DNA from: a virus
Virus record (IMG/VR): IMGVR_UViG_3300017726_000068
Location: 1 to 26,492 of that record
Direction: 5' to 3' (one strand)
DNA length: 26,492 nt
Below, one piece after another: positions 16,117 through 22,993 of this stretch. Numbering within the stretch: position 1 is the first letter of the stretch; every line of letters begins with the position of its first letter. The notes under the pieces are model-generated. The model saw nothing but the letters and a program-made list of their open reading frames with translations. It ran no database searches and was not told the DNA's origin. Both the position numbers and the translations under genes were made by a program.

Positions 16117-16224
16117 AGGATTATAATTTACATTTAGAAAGAAACCTAAAGTAAAACGTAAAAGAGTACACTCAAAAAACCTTAGTAAATCACAAAGAAA
16201 AAAACCAACTAAAGGACAAGGATG
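16109..16224 (+). pseudogene. Degenerate small basic ORF between the holin-like gene and the endolysin
   Basis: The start MAKGL (ATG 16109) meets TAA at 16124-16126. Past it the same frame continues FTFRKKPKVKRKRVHSKN, very basic, then runs into an A6 run (16198-16203); one extra A would give the ending KPTKGQG and a TGA at 16222-16224. I recall a small Lys/Arg-rich phage protein family that starts MAKGL.FTFRK and ends GQG. So this looks like that gene with one nonsense change and one frame change, or with sequence errors. Confidence 0.35.
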
Positions 16225-16641
16225 AATCTAAATATTTGGAAGAAAAGCATAGATAAGATAGAGAAAGAAATGGCATTAAAATACTTTAAGCTAAGTGAGT
16301 TTGACTCTCCAGACTCTAAGGGTAGTGGTAAGAATATGACAAAAGATTTTCTCAAGAAATTAGATAGAGCTAGAGATATTGTTAATATACCATTCAAAAT
16401 ATCGTCTGGCTTTAGAACACCACAACACAATGTTAATTTAAGAAAGCAAGGCTATAAGGCTAGTGCTAACTCAAGCCATTTAAAAGGCTGTGCTGCTGAT
16501 ATAGTTTGCAAAGATAGTGGAACTAGACAAAAGATAGTAAAAGGTCTAATACAAGCTGGATTTACTCGTATTGGCATAGCTGATACTTTCATTCATTGTG
16601 ATACTGATAAAGATAAAAATGATGCAATATGGCTTTACTAA
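16222..16641 (+). CDS. Endolysin: M15-type D,D-peptidase
   Basis: This 139-residue protein should cut peptide cross-links in the cell wall (D-Ala-D-Ala carboxypeptidase-like, peptidase M15_3). Zinc ligands are visible: His86 and Asp93 in SSHLKGCAAD (S-x-H-x(6)-D pattern) and His125 in FIHCD. Before them come YFKLSEFDS near 21-29, the usual N-terminal pattern of this family, and ISSGFRTPQHN near 61-71. No signal peptide is seen, so it needs a holin for release. It overlaps the preceding degenerate ORF's TGA and the downstream holin gene, showing a compact lysis cassette. Confidence 0.9.
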   Translation: MNLNIWKKSIDKIEKEMALKYFKLSEFDSPDSKGSGKNMTKDFLKKLDRARDIVNIPFKISSGFRTPQHNVNLRKQGYKASANSSHLKGCAADIVCKDSGTRQKIVKGLIQAGFTRIGIADTFIHCDTDKDKNDAIWLY

Positions 16642-17024
16642 AAAAACTTTTCAGCTCTGGAGCTAAAGAGCTAGTTGACAGCGTAGGTAACGCTATTGAC
16701 AAAATACACACATCAGCAGAAGAAAAAGAACTTGTAAAAGCTGATATAGAAAAACACATTTTTGATTATGAAGAAAAAATACAGCAAGAAGTTACAAAAC
16801 GTTGGGAGTCAGATAACCAAGGAGACAATGTCTTGGCGAAATCCGTACGGCCTCTTAGCTTACTTTTTCTGCTTTTTGTTCTTAGTGTATTTACTCTCGT
16901 TGATTTTAGTTTTATTGACCTAGAAATTAAAGACTCTTGGATTGACCTCTGGCAACTACTTGCCATTACAGCCTTTGGAGCATACTTTGGGGGAAGGTCG
17001 TACGAAAAGATAAAAAGAAAATGA
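16629..17024 (+). CDS. Holin, GTA-type 3-TM family
   Basis: This 131-residue protein has an amphipathic, charged N-terminal half (about 1-66) and a hydrophobic half. SVRPLSLLFLLFVLSVFTLV (67-86) is the first clear membrane pass, preceded by a KRWESDNQGDN segment. WQLLAITAFGAYFGGRSYEK near the end contains the AYGAYFGGRS-like motif that I associate with the gene-transfer-agent 3-TM holin family. It would make inner-membrane holes that let the neighbouring endolysin out. The start lies inside the endolysin's last codons (13-nt overlap), and its stop overlaps the next ATG by 4 nt. Confidence 0.82.
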   Translation: MALLKKLFSSGAKELVDSVGNAIDKIHTSAEEKELVKADIEKHIFDYEEKIQQEVTKRWESDNQGDNVLAKSVRPLSLLFLLFVLSVFTLVDFSFIDLEIKDSWIDLWQLLAITAFGAYFGGRSYEKIKRK

Positions 17025-17758
17025 AAGACTTTAAGAGGTATAGACTTAAACCAGATGAATGGAGTCTGATAGATAAATATAGACACTATAAAAAACAAAA
17101 CAATGAAGAAATCAATGTGCTTGTTATTGGCGATTTACACGAGCCTTTCTGTCTTGAGGGTTACTTGGAGTTTTGTCTCGATACCTACCATCATTATAAG
17201 TGTACTGACGTAATCTTTATAGGCGATATTATAGACAATCACTATTCTAGCTATCACGAAACTGATGCAGATGGTTTAGGTGGTGGAGATGAGCTAGAAC
17301 TAGCAGTCAGTAAGATAGCGCATTGGTATAAGGCTTTTCCAGAGGCTAAGGTATTAATAGGTAATCACGATAGAATGATTATGAGAAAGGCACAAACATC
17401 AGCTATTCCTAGTAAATGGATTAAAAGCTATCAAGATGTCTTAGAAGTGCCTAACTGGGAGTTTCTAGAAAGATATGTCTTAAATGATGTTCAGTATATA
17501 CACGGAGAAGCTGGAACAGCTAGAACTAAGTGTAGAGCTGATATGATGAACACAGTACAAGGTCACTTACATACTCAATGTTATACAGAGAACTATGTAG
17601 GTGCTAAATATAGAATCTTTGGAATGCAAGTAGGTTGTGGTATAGACCACGAATCTTATGCTATGGCTTATGCTAAGGCTGGAAAGAAACCAGCTATAGC
17701 TTGTGGTGTAATCCTAAATAATGGAAAAACACCAATAAATGTTATGATGCAATTATAA
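17021..17758 (+). CDS. Calcineurin-like metallophosphoesterase
   Basis: This 245-residue protein carries the complete metal-binding set of the family: GDLH (Asp38, His40), GDIID (Asp69), GNHD (Asn115, His116, Asp117) and GHLH (His182, His184). The last part (YRIFGMQVGCGIDHESYAMAY) is common in phage-encoded members. The substrate cannot be read; such enzymes act on phosphodiesters, including nucleic acids or nucleotides. It is the last gene of the late operon, translated by an ATGA overlap with the holin gene. A promoter and terminator follow. Confidence 0.88.
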   Translation: MKDFKRYRLKPDEWSLIDKYRHYKKQNNEEINVLVIGDLHEPFCLEGYLEFCLDTYHHYKCTDVIFIGDIIDNHYSSYHETDADGLGGGDELELAVSKIAHWYKAFPEAKVLIGNHDRMIMRKAQTSAIPSKWIKSYQDVLEVPNWEFLERYVLNDVQYIHGEAGTARTKCRADMMNTVQGHLHTQCYTENYVGAKYRIFGMQVGCGIDHESYAMAYAKAGKKPAIACGVILNNGKTPINVMMQL

Positions 17759-17779
17759 TTTGTATATATTTGCACGTTT
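17742..17779 (+). promoter_or_regulatory. Candidate promoter upstream of the 17826 terminator
   Basis: TATATTTG at 17765-17772 is an exact TAnnTTTG element, followed by CAC, lying in the 3' end and just after the stop of the phosphoesterase gene. The -33 element is poor (TTATG at 17742-17746 is the best at this spacing). If active, transcription would start near 17779. Confidence 0.5.
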
Positions 17780-17858
17780 TTGGTTAGCAAATTAGTGTGA
17801 TTAACCTGTTTATTAGTTTGTTTTAGGGGGATATTTTAACGAATATCCTCTTTTTTTT
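17779..17858 (+). ncRNA. Candidate small RNA between promoter and terminator
   Basis: The stretch from the predicted start near 17779 to the end of the terminator T run is about 80 nt and has no ORF worth keeping. It could fold a 5' hairpin: GGTT (17782-17785) with AACC (17803-17806) and AAT (17790-17792) with ATT (17800-17802). The 3' hairpin is the terminator. Expression is unproven. The alternative is that the terminator simply ends the late operon. Confidence 0.35.
17826..17858 (+). terminator. Rho-independent terminator at the end of the late operon
   Basis: GGATATT (17829-17835) pairs with AATATCC (17842-17848) around a 6-nt loop. The outer G17828-T17849 and G17827-C17850 pairs extend it, and eight T residues follow (17851-17858). 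It separates the late and early operons. Confidence 0.85.
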
Positions 17859-17933
17859 GTGCTCATATTTGAAAAACTTTAACATTTTTTTACTCTAGTA
17901 AACTAAAATAAATACACTTTTTTTGTTAAAAAG

Positions 17934-17965
17934 TTAGCACAGAAGTTTAGAATGTATTACTTTAG
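17934..17965 (+). promoter_or_regulatory. Early-operon promoter
   Basis: TACTTTAG at 17958-17965 matches TAnnTTTG in 7 of 8 positions counting free sites. TTAG at 17934-17937 is a TTTG-like -33 element at 20-nt spacing. The start would be near 17972, and the first early gene begins at 17990. GCACC follows the -7 box, as GCACG follows the one at 17765. A strong terminator lies just upstream, so a promoter is needed here. Confidence 0.55.
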
Positions 17966-17989
17966 CACCATAATTTAAAACAACTAACA

Positions 17990-18220
17990 ATGCAAGATTT
18001 ACACAAACCTACATACTTAGATGCTAAATTAGAACTTGGAACACAAGTACAATTCTTTAGCTTTACATTAACTCAATTATGCTCTTATTTAATGATTTTA
18101 GCGTTTCTAACGCTACTTCTATTAAATTTGATACCAACATACTACACAGAGGTGTTAAGCCTTTATAGTGGCTCTTTTATCACTATGGTAGTATTTTACA
18201 TTAAATACGGAACTAATTAA
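17990..18220 (+). CDS. Small early membrane protein
   Basis: This 76-residue protein is the first gene of the early operon. Two hydrophobic segments are visible: about 22-48 (FFSFTLTQLCSYLMILAFLT and onward) and about 53-72 (TEVLSLYSGSFITMVVFYIK). The N-terminus (MQDLHKPTYLDAKLELG) is soluble. No family is recognised. Membrane proteins made first after infection sometimes block superinfection, but nothing in the sequence shows that here. Confidence 0.7.
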   Translation: MQDLHKPTYLDAKLELGTQVQFFSFTLTQLCSYLMILAFLTLLLLNLIPTYYTEVLSLYSGSFITMVVFYIKYGTN

Positions 18221-18226
18221 ACTAAT

Positions 18227-18442
18227 ATGGAAGATAGAAAAGAACTAATAGAAAAGCTAAGAGTAACAGCAAATCGCATAGAAAGAAATAGACTAGACTA
18301 TCGTTATGCTTGTGACAGAATAATTTTAGATAAATTATATGAGGAACTAACTCAGACTTTTAATGATTATCTAAAAATTAAAGATGAAAATGAAAACAAA
18401 GTTAAATCAATAAAATTTATGAATTATGGAAAAGGTTGTTAA
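18227..18442 (+). CDS. 71-residue early protein, unknown
   Basis: It is mostly helical and charged: EDRKELIEKLRVTANRIERN, then DRIILDKLYEELTQTFNDYLKIK. It could form a coiled coil. It starts 6 nt after the previous gene and overlaps the next by 17 nt, so expression in the operon is likely. I do not recognise a family. The C-terminus (FMNYGKGC) lies within the overlap and may simply follow from it. Confidence 0.6.
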   Translation: MEDRKELIEKLRVTANRIERNRLDYRYACDRIILDKLYEELTQTFNDYLKIKDENENKVKSIKFMNYGKGC

Positions 18443-18860
18443 ATCAGTTAAACAAGCAGGGGATTTTGAATCTCAATACGGACACTTTTACAAGTGGCTA
18501 TTAGAATTTGAAGATGGATTTAAGGGCGAGTACCTATCCAAGACAGAAACTCAAAACAAATTTATAGAAGGACAAACAGCTTTAATAGAAGTAACGACAA
18601 GAGACTATAACGGTACTAAAATTAATAAGATAAAACCAGCATCAACGTTTCAAGGTGGAGGCAAAAGCTATACACCACTTCCAAAGGACAATAAGACTCA
18701 AGAGTATATTATCAAGCAAAACGCATTGACAAACGCTTGTAATATAGTCGGAGAGGCTGATATACCTAAGATAATAGAAATAGCTGACGCATTCAAAGAA
18801 TACGTTTTAAATGATGTAAAACCAAAATCAACAAACAATGGCACAGACTTACCTTTTTAG
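18426..18860 (+). CDS. Putative single-stranded DNA-binding protein
   Basis: The 144-residue protein ends in NGTDLPF, very close to the acidic-hydrophobic tip (DDDLPF) with which bacterial SSBs recruit partner proteins. The first 80 residues read as beta strands that could form an OB-like barrel (FYKWLLEFEDGFKGEYLSK, GQTALIEVTTRDYNGTKINKI). Residues 95-130 are helical. The early-operon setting, ahead of DnaA-like and helicase genes, supports a replication role. No closer family match can be made by eye, so the call rests on the tip, length and context. Confidence 0.6.
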   Translation: MEKVVKSVKQAGDFESQYGHFYKWLLEFEDGFKGEYLSKTETQNKFIEGQTALIEVTTRDYNGTKINKIKPASTFQGGGKSYTPLPKDNKTQEYIIKQNALTNACNIVGEADIPKIIEIADAFKEYVLNDVKPKSTNNGTDLPF

Positions 18861-19107
18861 TAAACAATCACGTGACGCAGTATATGACCACGACACTAGC
18901 TACTGTTTTAAATTAAGACGTGGCAAAGGATGGTTACATTTAAACAAGAAAGCAACAGAGCTAATAGAACACGATGACCACTTTGAGCTTAGACTAGCTG
19001 ATTGGTACATAAATGTAGGAGATAAATTTGTCTCACAAACAATAATAAGACAAGAGCAGTGTCAAGAGCTTCAAGAATGGTATTACAAAATAAAAGTAAA
19101 TGAATAA
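18838..19107 (+). CDS. 89-residue early protein, unknown
   Basis: Its start lies within the last codons of the SSB-like gene, a 23-nt out-of-frame overlap. It has many aromatic and charged residues (YCFKLRRGKGWLHLNKKAT, DHFELRLADWYINVGDKFVS) and looks like a small beta-rich fold, with a final helix (EQCQELQEWYYKIK). No family recognised. The tight overlap with both neighbours (8 nt with the next gene) argues that it is translated. Confidence 0.6.
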   Translation: MAQTYLFSKQSRDAVYDHDTSYCFKLRRGKGWLHLNKKATELIEHDDHFELRLADWYINVGDKFVSQTIIRQEQCQELQEWYYKIKVNE

Positions 19108-19540
19108 ATTAGATAGAATAGTAGAAACAGCTTGTTACATTGGTAACATATCTACAAAAGACTTTAAAAGTAGGTCAAGAGAACGACATATAGTAGACAT
19201 TAAGCGTATGACATACGCCATAGCTAGAGATGTTCTTAGAATGCCTTATCTACACATTGCAAAGTATTTTAAAGTAAATCACGCTACTGTAATACATCAT
19301 TATAAACTGAATATGCAGTTAGTTGATACAGATACTTATTACTTTAAAAAATATAATACTATATTGCAGATGGTAAAAAGTGACTTAAATTTAGTAGAAA
19401 TAGAAGAGTTAATGGAACTCGTACAAAGACTACAAGCTAATAAAGAATCACAACTAGAACTAAAAGAAAAATTAACTAAATTTTACAACAAAGATGAAAA
19501 CCAAACTAACACAGAAACAACAAGTATTAAACCATCTTAA
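19100..19540 (+). CDS. DnaA domain IV-like DNA-binding protein
   Basis: Residues 24-68 match the DNA-binding domain IV of DnaA: SRSRERHIVDIKRMTYAIAR corresponds to the helix that precedes the HTH, and VNHATVIHHY to the DHTTVLHA signature that reads DnaA boxes. The AAA+ ATPase part is missing, so it cannot work as a full initiator. The last 60 residues form a charged, coiled-coil-like tail (EELMELVQRLQAN, ELKEKLTKFYN). It may bind the phage origin or occupy host DnaA boxes. It overlaps the next gene by 47 nt. Confidence 0.75.
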   Translation: MNKLDRIVETACYIGNISTKDFKSRSRERHIVDIKRMTYAIARDVLRMPYLHIAKYFKVNHATVIHHYKLNMQLVDTDTYYFKKYNTILQMVKSDLNLVEIEELMELVQRLQANKESQLELKEKLTKFYNKDENQTNTETTSIKPS

Positions 19541-19721
19541 AAGTCAAAATTCTATTACAAGCTGGGATGCTATAATGGAATATGGTATAACTAGATTATC
19601 TCATCATATTTATTGTCTTAGAAATGATGGATATATAATACCAGATGAAAGAATAAAAGTAAAGACAAGACTAGGAAGAGAAACTAATATATCTAAATAC
19701 ACTTTAAGAGATGCAGTATAA
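19494..19721 (+). CDS. Helix-turn-helix protein (HTH_39-like)
   Basis: This 75-residue protein matches the small winged-helix family found in many phages: LTQKQQVLNHLKSQNSITSWDAI, then MEYGITRLSHHIYCLRNDGY, where the second is the recognition helix, and a wing near IKVKTRLGRET. It probably binds DNA as a regulator in the early operon. Target unknown. It starts inside the DnaA-like gene and overlaps the following helicase gene by 11 nt. Confidence 0.72.
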   Translation: MKTKLTQKQQVLNHLKSQNSITSWDAIMEYGITRLSHHIYCLRNDGYIIPDERIKVKTRLGRETNISKYTLRDAV

Positions 19722-21891
19722 AGAATTTTTAAAAACAAAAGAAAAAAACTTTATATCGAGTGGATTTAAAGTTAAAGATAAAGATTTAAATATAAATTTA
19801 TTTGACTTTCAAAAGCATATATTAAAAATAGCATTAGATAAAGGTAGATTTGCAATATTTGCAGACTGTGGCTTAGGAAAAACATTAATGCAATTAAGCT
19901 GGGCAGAATGTATATTTAAAAAAACAAATAAAAAAGTTTTAATATTAGCTCCTTTAGCTGTTGTAAATCAAACTAAAAATGAAGCATCAAAGTTTAACAT
20001 AAATGTTGATAGTTTTGATATATATAATTTTGAACAATTAAAAAACATTGACATATCAATTTATGCTGGTATTGTATTAGATGAATCATCTATTTTAAAA
20101 GGTAGAGATGGTAAATTGAGCAGATTAATTATAGATAGCTTTATAAATACTCCATATAAGTTATGTTGTACTGCTACACCTTCTCCAAATGACCATATGG
20201 AACTTGGACAGCATTCTGAATTTTTAGGGTCTATGAGTTATTTAGAAATGTTAGCTATGTTTTTTGTTCACGATGGAGGAGAAACTTCAAAATGGAGATT
20301 AAGGAAACACGCTCAAGATGATTTCTGGAACTTTGTATGTACTTGGTCAATATCTTTAGACAATCCAAAGTCTTTAGGATTTAAAGGAGATGGATATAAT
20401 TTGCCAGACATAGAATATATAGAGCATATTATTCCAGTAGAAAATAATACTAATACTTTATTTGGTGATGTTGCAGTTTCTGCTACTGATTTACATAAAG
20501 ATTTAAAAAGGTCTTTAAATAAAAGAATTGATAAAACCATCGAGCTGGTAAATAGTTCTAATGAACAATGGATAATATGGACCTTAAAAAATGATGAAGC
20601 AAATCAACTTAATAAAGTTATCAATGATAGTATAAATGTTCAAGGTAGTGATAAACCAGAATATAAAGCTAAATATTTAAATGGTTTTGCCAATAAAGAA
20701 TTTAAATCATTAATAACAAAAACAAGTATAGCTTCTTTTGGAATGAATTATCAGAATTGTTTTAATATGATTTTCACTTCTTATGATTTCAAATTTGAAG
20801 CATTTTATCAAGCAGTAAGAAGATGTTATAGATTTGGTCAAAAAAATAAAGTTAAAGTACATTTATTAGTGCCACAAAGTCAAATAAATGTTAGAAAGAC
20901 TATTCTAGAAAAAGAAAATAAACATAAAACAATGATAAAAGAAATGAGTAATTATAGCAGTAAAACTGATTATAAACTAAACAAAACAAACATTATTATT
21001 AATAACAAAGAAATTAAAACTAACAATTACCATTTATTTAATGGAGATTGTGTAGAGGAATCAAAGAAAATAAATACTAATGAAGCTGATTTAGTAGTTT
21101 TTAGTCCTCCATTTGCTGAATTATATGTTTATTCTGATAAACCAGAAGATATGGGAAATGTAAAGAATTATAAAGAATTTGAAAATCATTTTAAATATTT
21201 AATACCACAAATAAAAAGAGTTTTAAAGCCTGGCAGAATATGCGCTATACATTGTATGGATTTACCTATTCAAAAAGGTAAAGAAGGATATATTGGTTTG
21301 AGAGATTTCTCTGGAATGTTAATCGAATGGTTTACTAATGAGGGTTTTATATATCACGCTAAAACTACTATATGGAAAAATCCAGTAACTGAAATGCAAA
21401 GAACTAAAGCATTAGGACTATTACATAAAACAATAAAAAAAGATAGCGTGATGTCAAGAGTTGGAATACCAGATTATGTATTATTTTTTAGAAATGAAGG
21501 AGATAATTTATTACCAATACAACATCAAGATGAATCTGAAAGTTTACCCAATTATTTGCCAGTTGACTTATGGCAAAAGTATGCTTCTCCAGTATGGAAT
21601 GATGTTGATTATAGTAGAACTTTACAATACAGAAGTGGTAGAGATGGTAATGATGAAAAGCATATATGTCCATTACAATTAGATACAATTGAAAGAATTA
21701 TACATTTATATTCAAATGAAAATGAAGTTGTTTTTTCTCCTTTTGGTGGTATTGGTTCTGAGGGATTTCAAGCTATAACAATGAACAGAAAAAGCATATC
21801 AATTGAATTAAAAGAAAGCTATTTTAAATTAAATGCTAAAAATCATAGAGATGTAGATAATGAAAAAAAATCTACTTTAACATTATTTTAA
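19711..21891 (+). CDS. SNF2-type helicase fused to an N4/N6 DNA methyltransferase
   Basis: This 726-residue two-part protein starts with an SF2/SNF2-type ATPase: CGLGKT (53-58) is Walker A, DESS (124-127) replaces the DExH box, TATP (154-157) is motif III, and QAVRRCYRFGQ from residue 367 is motif VI. Residues 440-726 are a methyltransferase with SPPFAELY (motif IV, 465-472) and SPFGGIGSEGF (motif I, 676-686), again IV before I. The first position of motif IV is Ser rather than Asp or Asn, as in one cytosine-N4 branch. The whole gene is visibly more AT-rich than its neighbours. It could act in phage DNA modification, or at forks as a remodelling enzyme. The target is unknown. Confidence 0.85.
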   Translation: MQYKEFLKTKEKNFISSGFKVKDKDLNINLFDFQKHILKIALDKGRFAIFADCGLGKTLMQLSWAECIFKKTNKKVLILAPLAVVNQTKNEASKFNINVDSFDIYNFEQLKNIDISIYAGIVLDESSILKGRDGKLSRLIIDSFINTPYKLCCTATPSPNDHMELGQHSEFLGSMSYLEMLAMFFVHDGGETSKWRLRKHAQDDFWNFVCTWSISLDNPKSLGFKGDGYNLPDIEYIEHIIPVENNTNTLFGDVAVSATDLHKDLKRSLNKRIDKTIELVNSSNEQWIIWTLKNDEANQLNKVINDSINVQGSDKPEYKAKYLNGFANKEFKSLITKTSIASFGMNYQNCFNMIFTSYDFKFEAFYQAVRRCYRFGQKNKVKVHLLVPQSQINVRKTILEKENKHKTMIKEMSNYSSKTDYKLNKTNIIINNKEIKTNNYHLFNGDCVEESKKINTNEADLVVFSPPFAELYVYSDKPEDMGNVKNYKEFENHFKYLIPQIKRVLKPGRICAIHCMDLPIQKGKEGYIGLRDFSGMLIEWFTNEGFIYHAKTTIWKNPVTEMQRTKALGLLHKTIKKDSVMSRVGIPDYVLFFRNEGDNLLPIQHQDESESLPNYLPVDLWQKYASPVWNDVDYSRTLQYRSGRDGNDEKHICPLQLDTIERIIHLYSNENEVVFSPFGGIGSEGFQAITMNRKSISIELKESYFKLNAKNHRDVDNEKKSTLTLF

Positions 21892-22595
21892 TGAAAAGAA
21901 TAAGAGTAGAGAAGTCAAAGAACTTTACCACAATCAACAATGAGTTCATCTTTAACAAGAACTTGTCTTTAAAAGCTAAGGGGTTGCTGTGTCACCTATT
22001 GGCTTTACCTAACGATTGGAAGCTTTATGTTGAGGAGGTTGAGAAATGGAGTACAGATGGCAAATCTGCTATCTACTCAGCGTTTAAAGAGCTGACATCT
22101 AATGGCTATATGAAACGAGAGCAAAAACGTAAAAAAGGTAAGATAGTTTCTTGGGATTATATAGTCTTTGAGAAACCACATACCGATTTTCAAGAAGTAG
22201 AAAATCAAGATTTAGAAATTCTAGATGTTGAAAATCGACCACTACTAAATACTAATAATACTAAATACTTAAATAAACTAAATACTAATAATACTAAAAC
22301 AGAGAGGGATTATCCTTTTGAATTAAATTCAGATGCTTGGAATTTATGGAAAGAATTTAGGAAAGAGCAGTTTAGAACTACCTACAAACCACTAGGAGAA
22401 TCTGCTGCTATTTCTAAGCTATTAAGAATCTCCAACAACAACAAAGAACACCAGGCGCAAATTATCCAGCAGTCTATAGAAAATGGATGGAAGGGATTGT
22501 TTGAGCTTAAAACAGAAAAACAAACTAAAGTCCAAAAGATATTAAGCAACTATCATAAAGGACTAGAAATGATAAACAAAGAACACAATGACTAA
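21891..22595 (+). CDS. Replication initiation protein, winged-helix plus DnaD-like
   Basis: This 234-residue protein fits the phage replication-protein plan. Residues 1-90 are a winged helix (NNEFIFNKNLSLKAKGLLCH, STDGKSAIYSAFKELTSNGY). Residues about 119-137 are a low-complexity Asn/Thr/Lys linker encoded by AT-rich repeats. Residues 140-215 are a helical part with DAWNLWKEFRKEQ and WKGLFEL, like the C-terminal domain of DnaD/DnaB2 proteins. It would melt the origin and recruit the host helicase. It starts at the stop of the helicase gene (TAATG). Similar in layout to lambda O, whose gene also holds the origin. Confidence 0.72.
   Translation: MKRIRVEKSKNFTTINNEFIFNKNLSLKAKGLLCHLLALPNDWKLYVEEVEKWSTDGKSAIYSAFKELTSNGYMKREQKRKKGKIVSWDYIVFEKPHTDFQEVENQDLEILDVENRPLLNTNNTKYLNKLNTNNTKTERDYPFELNSDAWNLWKEFRKEQFRTTYKPLGESAAISKLLRISNNNKEHQAQIIQQSIENGWKGLFELKTEKQTKVQKILSNYHKGLEMINKEHND
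22244..22298 (+). repeat. AT-rich iterons in the replication gene, candidate origin
   Basis: Two exact 22-nt repeats at 22244-22265 and 22277-22298 are offset by 33 nt. Within them the 8-mer AATACTAA occurs four times (22248, 22257, 22281, 22290) with a fifth variant, AATACTTA, at 22264. No G occurs in the whole 55-nt stretch. Iterons inside the linker of the initiator gene are the lambda O arrangement, so this is the best origin candidate in the window. Confidence 0.6.
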
Positions 22596-22836
22596 AGAAC
22601 ACACAACAGACTTACTTTTATTGATAGCTATGTTTAGATGCTTTAACGAGCAACTATACAATTTAAAAGGCTCACATTCTAAAAAAGTAAAATTAAAGTT
22701 TAATAGACTTTTAAAAGTATCAGCACAATATGAGAGAGAGATAACACAATGGACAGAGGGTAGTAAGGAATTAGAACTCATATATGACAGCCTTATGGAA
22801 GTATTAATAGAAGTAAAAAAGCAAGTCAATGATTGA
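22588..22836 (+). CDS. 82-residue helical protein, unknown
   Basis: It is helical and charged: LLLLIAMFRCFNEQLYNLKG, then KVKLKFNRLLKVSAQYEREI, ending in LMEVLIEVKKQVND. It overlaps the replication gene by 8 nt and the next small gene by 8 nt. No family recognised. Its place after the initiator gene would fit a helicase loader or accessory factor, but nothing specific shows this. Confidence 0.58.
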   Translation: MTKEHTTDLLLLIAMFRCFNEQLYNLKGSHSKKVKLKFNRLLKVSAQYEREITQWTEGSKELELIYDSLMEVLIEVKKQVND

Positions 22837-22993
22837 TTATTTAGATATAAAAGAGCGCAAAGACGTTACAGTAAAAAATATGTTTAAGATATATAAGACT
22901 GATAACAAATATCGTAACAGAATAACTTGGGATGCACATTATTTGATAACTGGGTGGAAACACATACAACAAACTAAAGATGACAAAAAATAA
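22829..22993 (+). CDS. 54-residue protein, unknown
   Basis: This short ORF runs MIDYLDIKERKDVTVKNMFK to HIQQTKDDKK. It overlaps the genes on both sides by 8 and 14 nt and fills what would otherwise be a gap of about 140 nt, so it is probably real. Basic, with tryptophans near TWDAHYLITGW. No family recognised. Confidence 0.55.
   Translation: MIDYLDIKERKDVTVKNMFKIYKTDNKYRNRITWDAHYLITGWKHIQQTKDDKK

Noticed and set aside
22244-22298. Reading the repeats as a CRISPR array
   Set aside because: Only two 22-nt copies at 33-nt offset, inside a coding frame, with no distinct spacers or cas genes.
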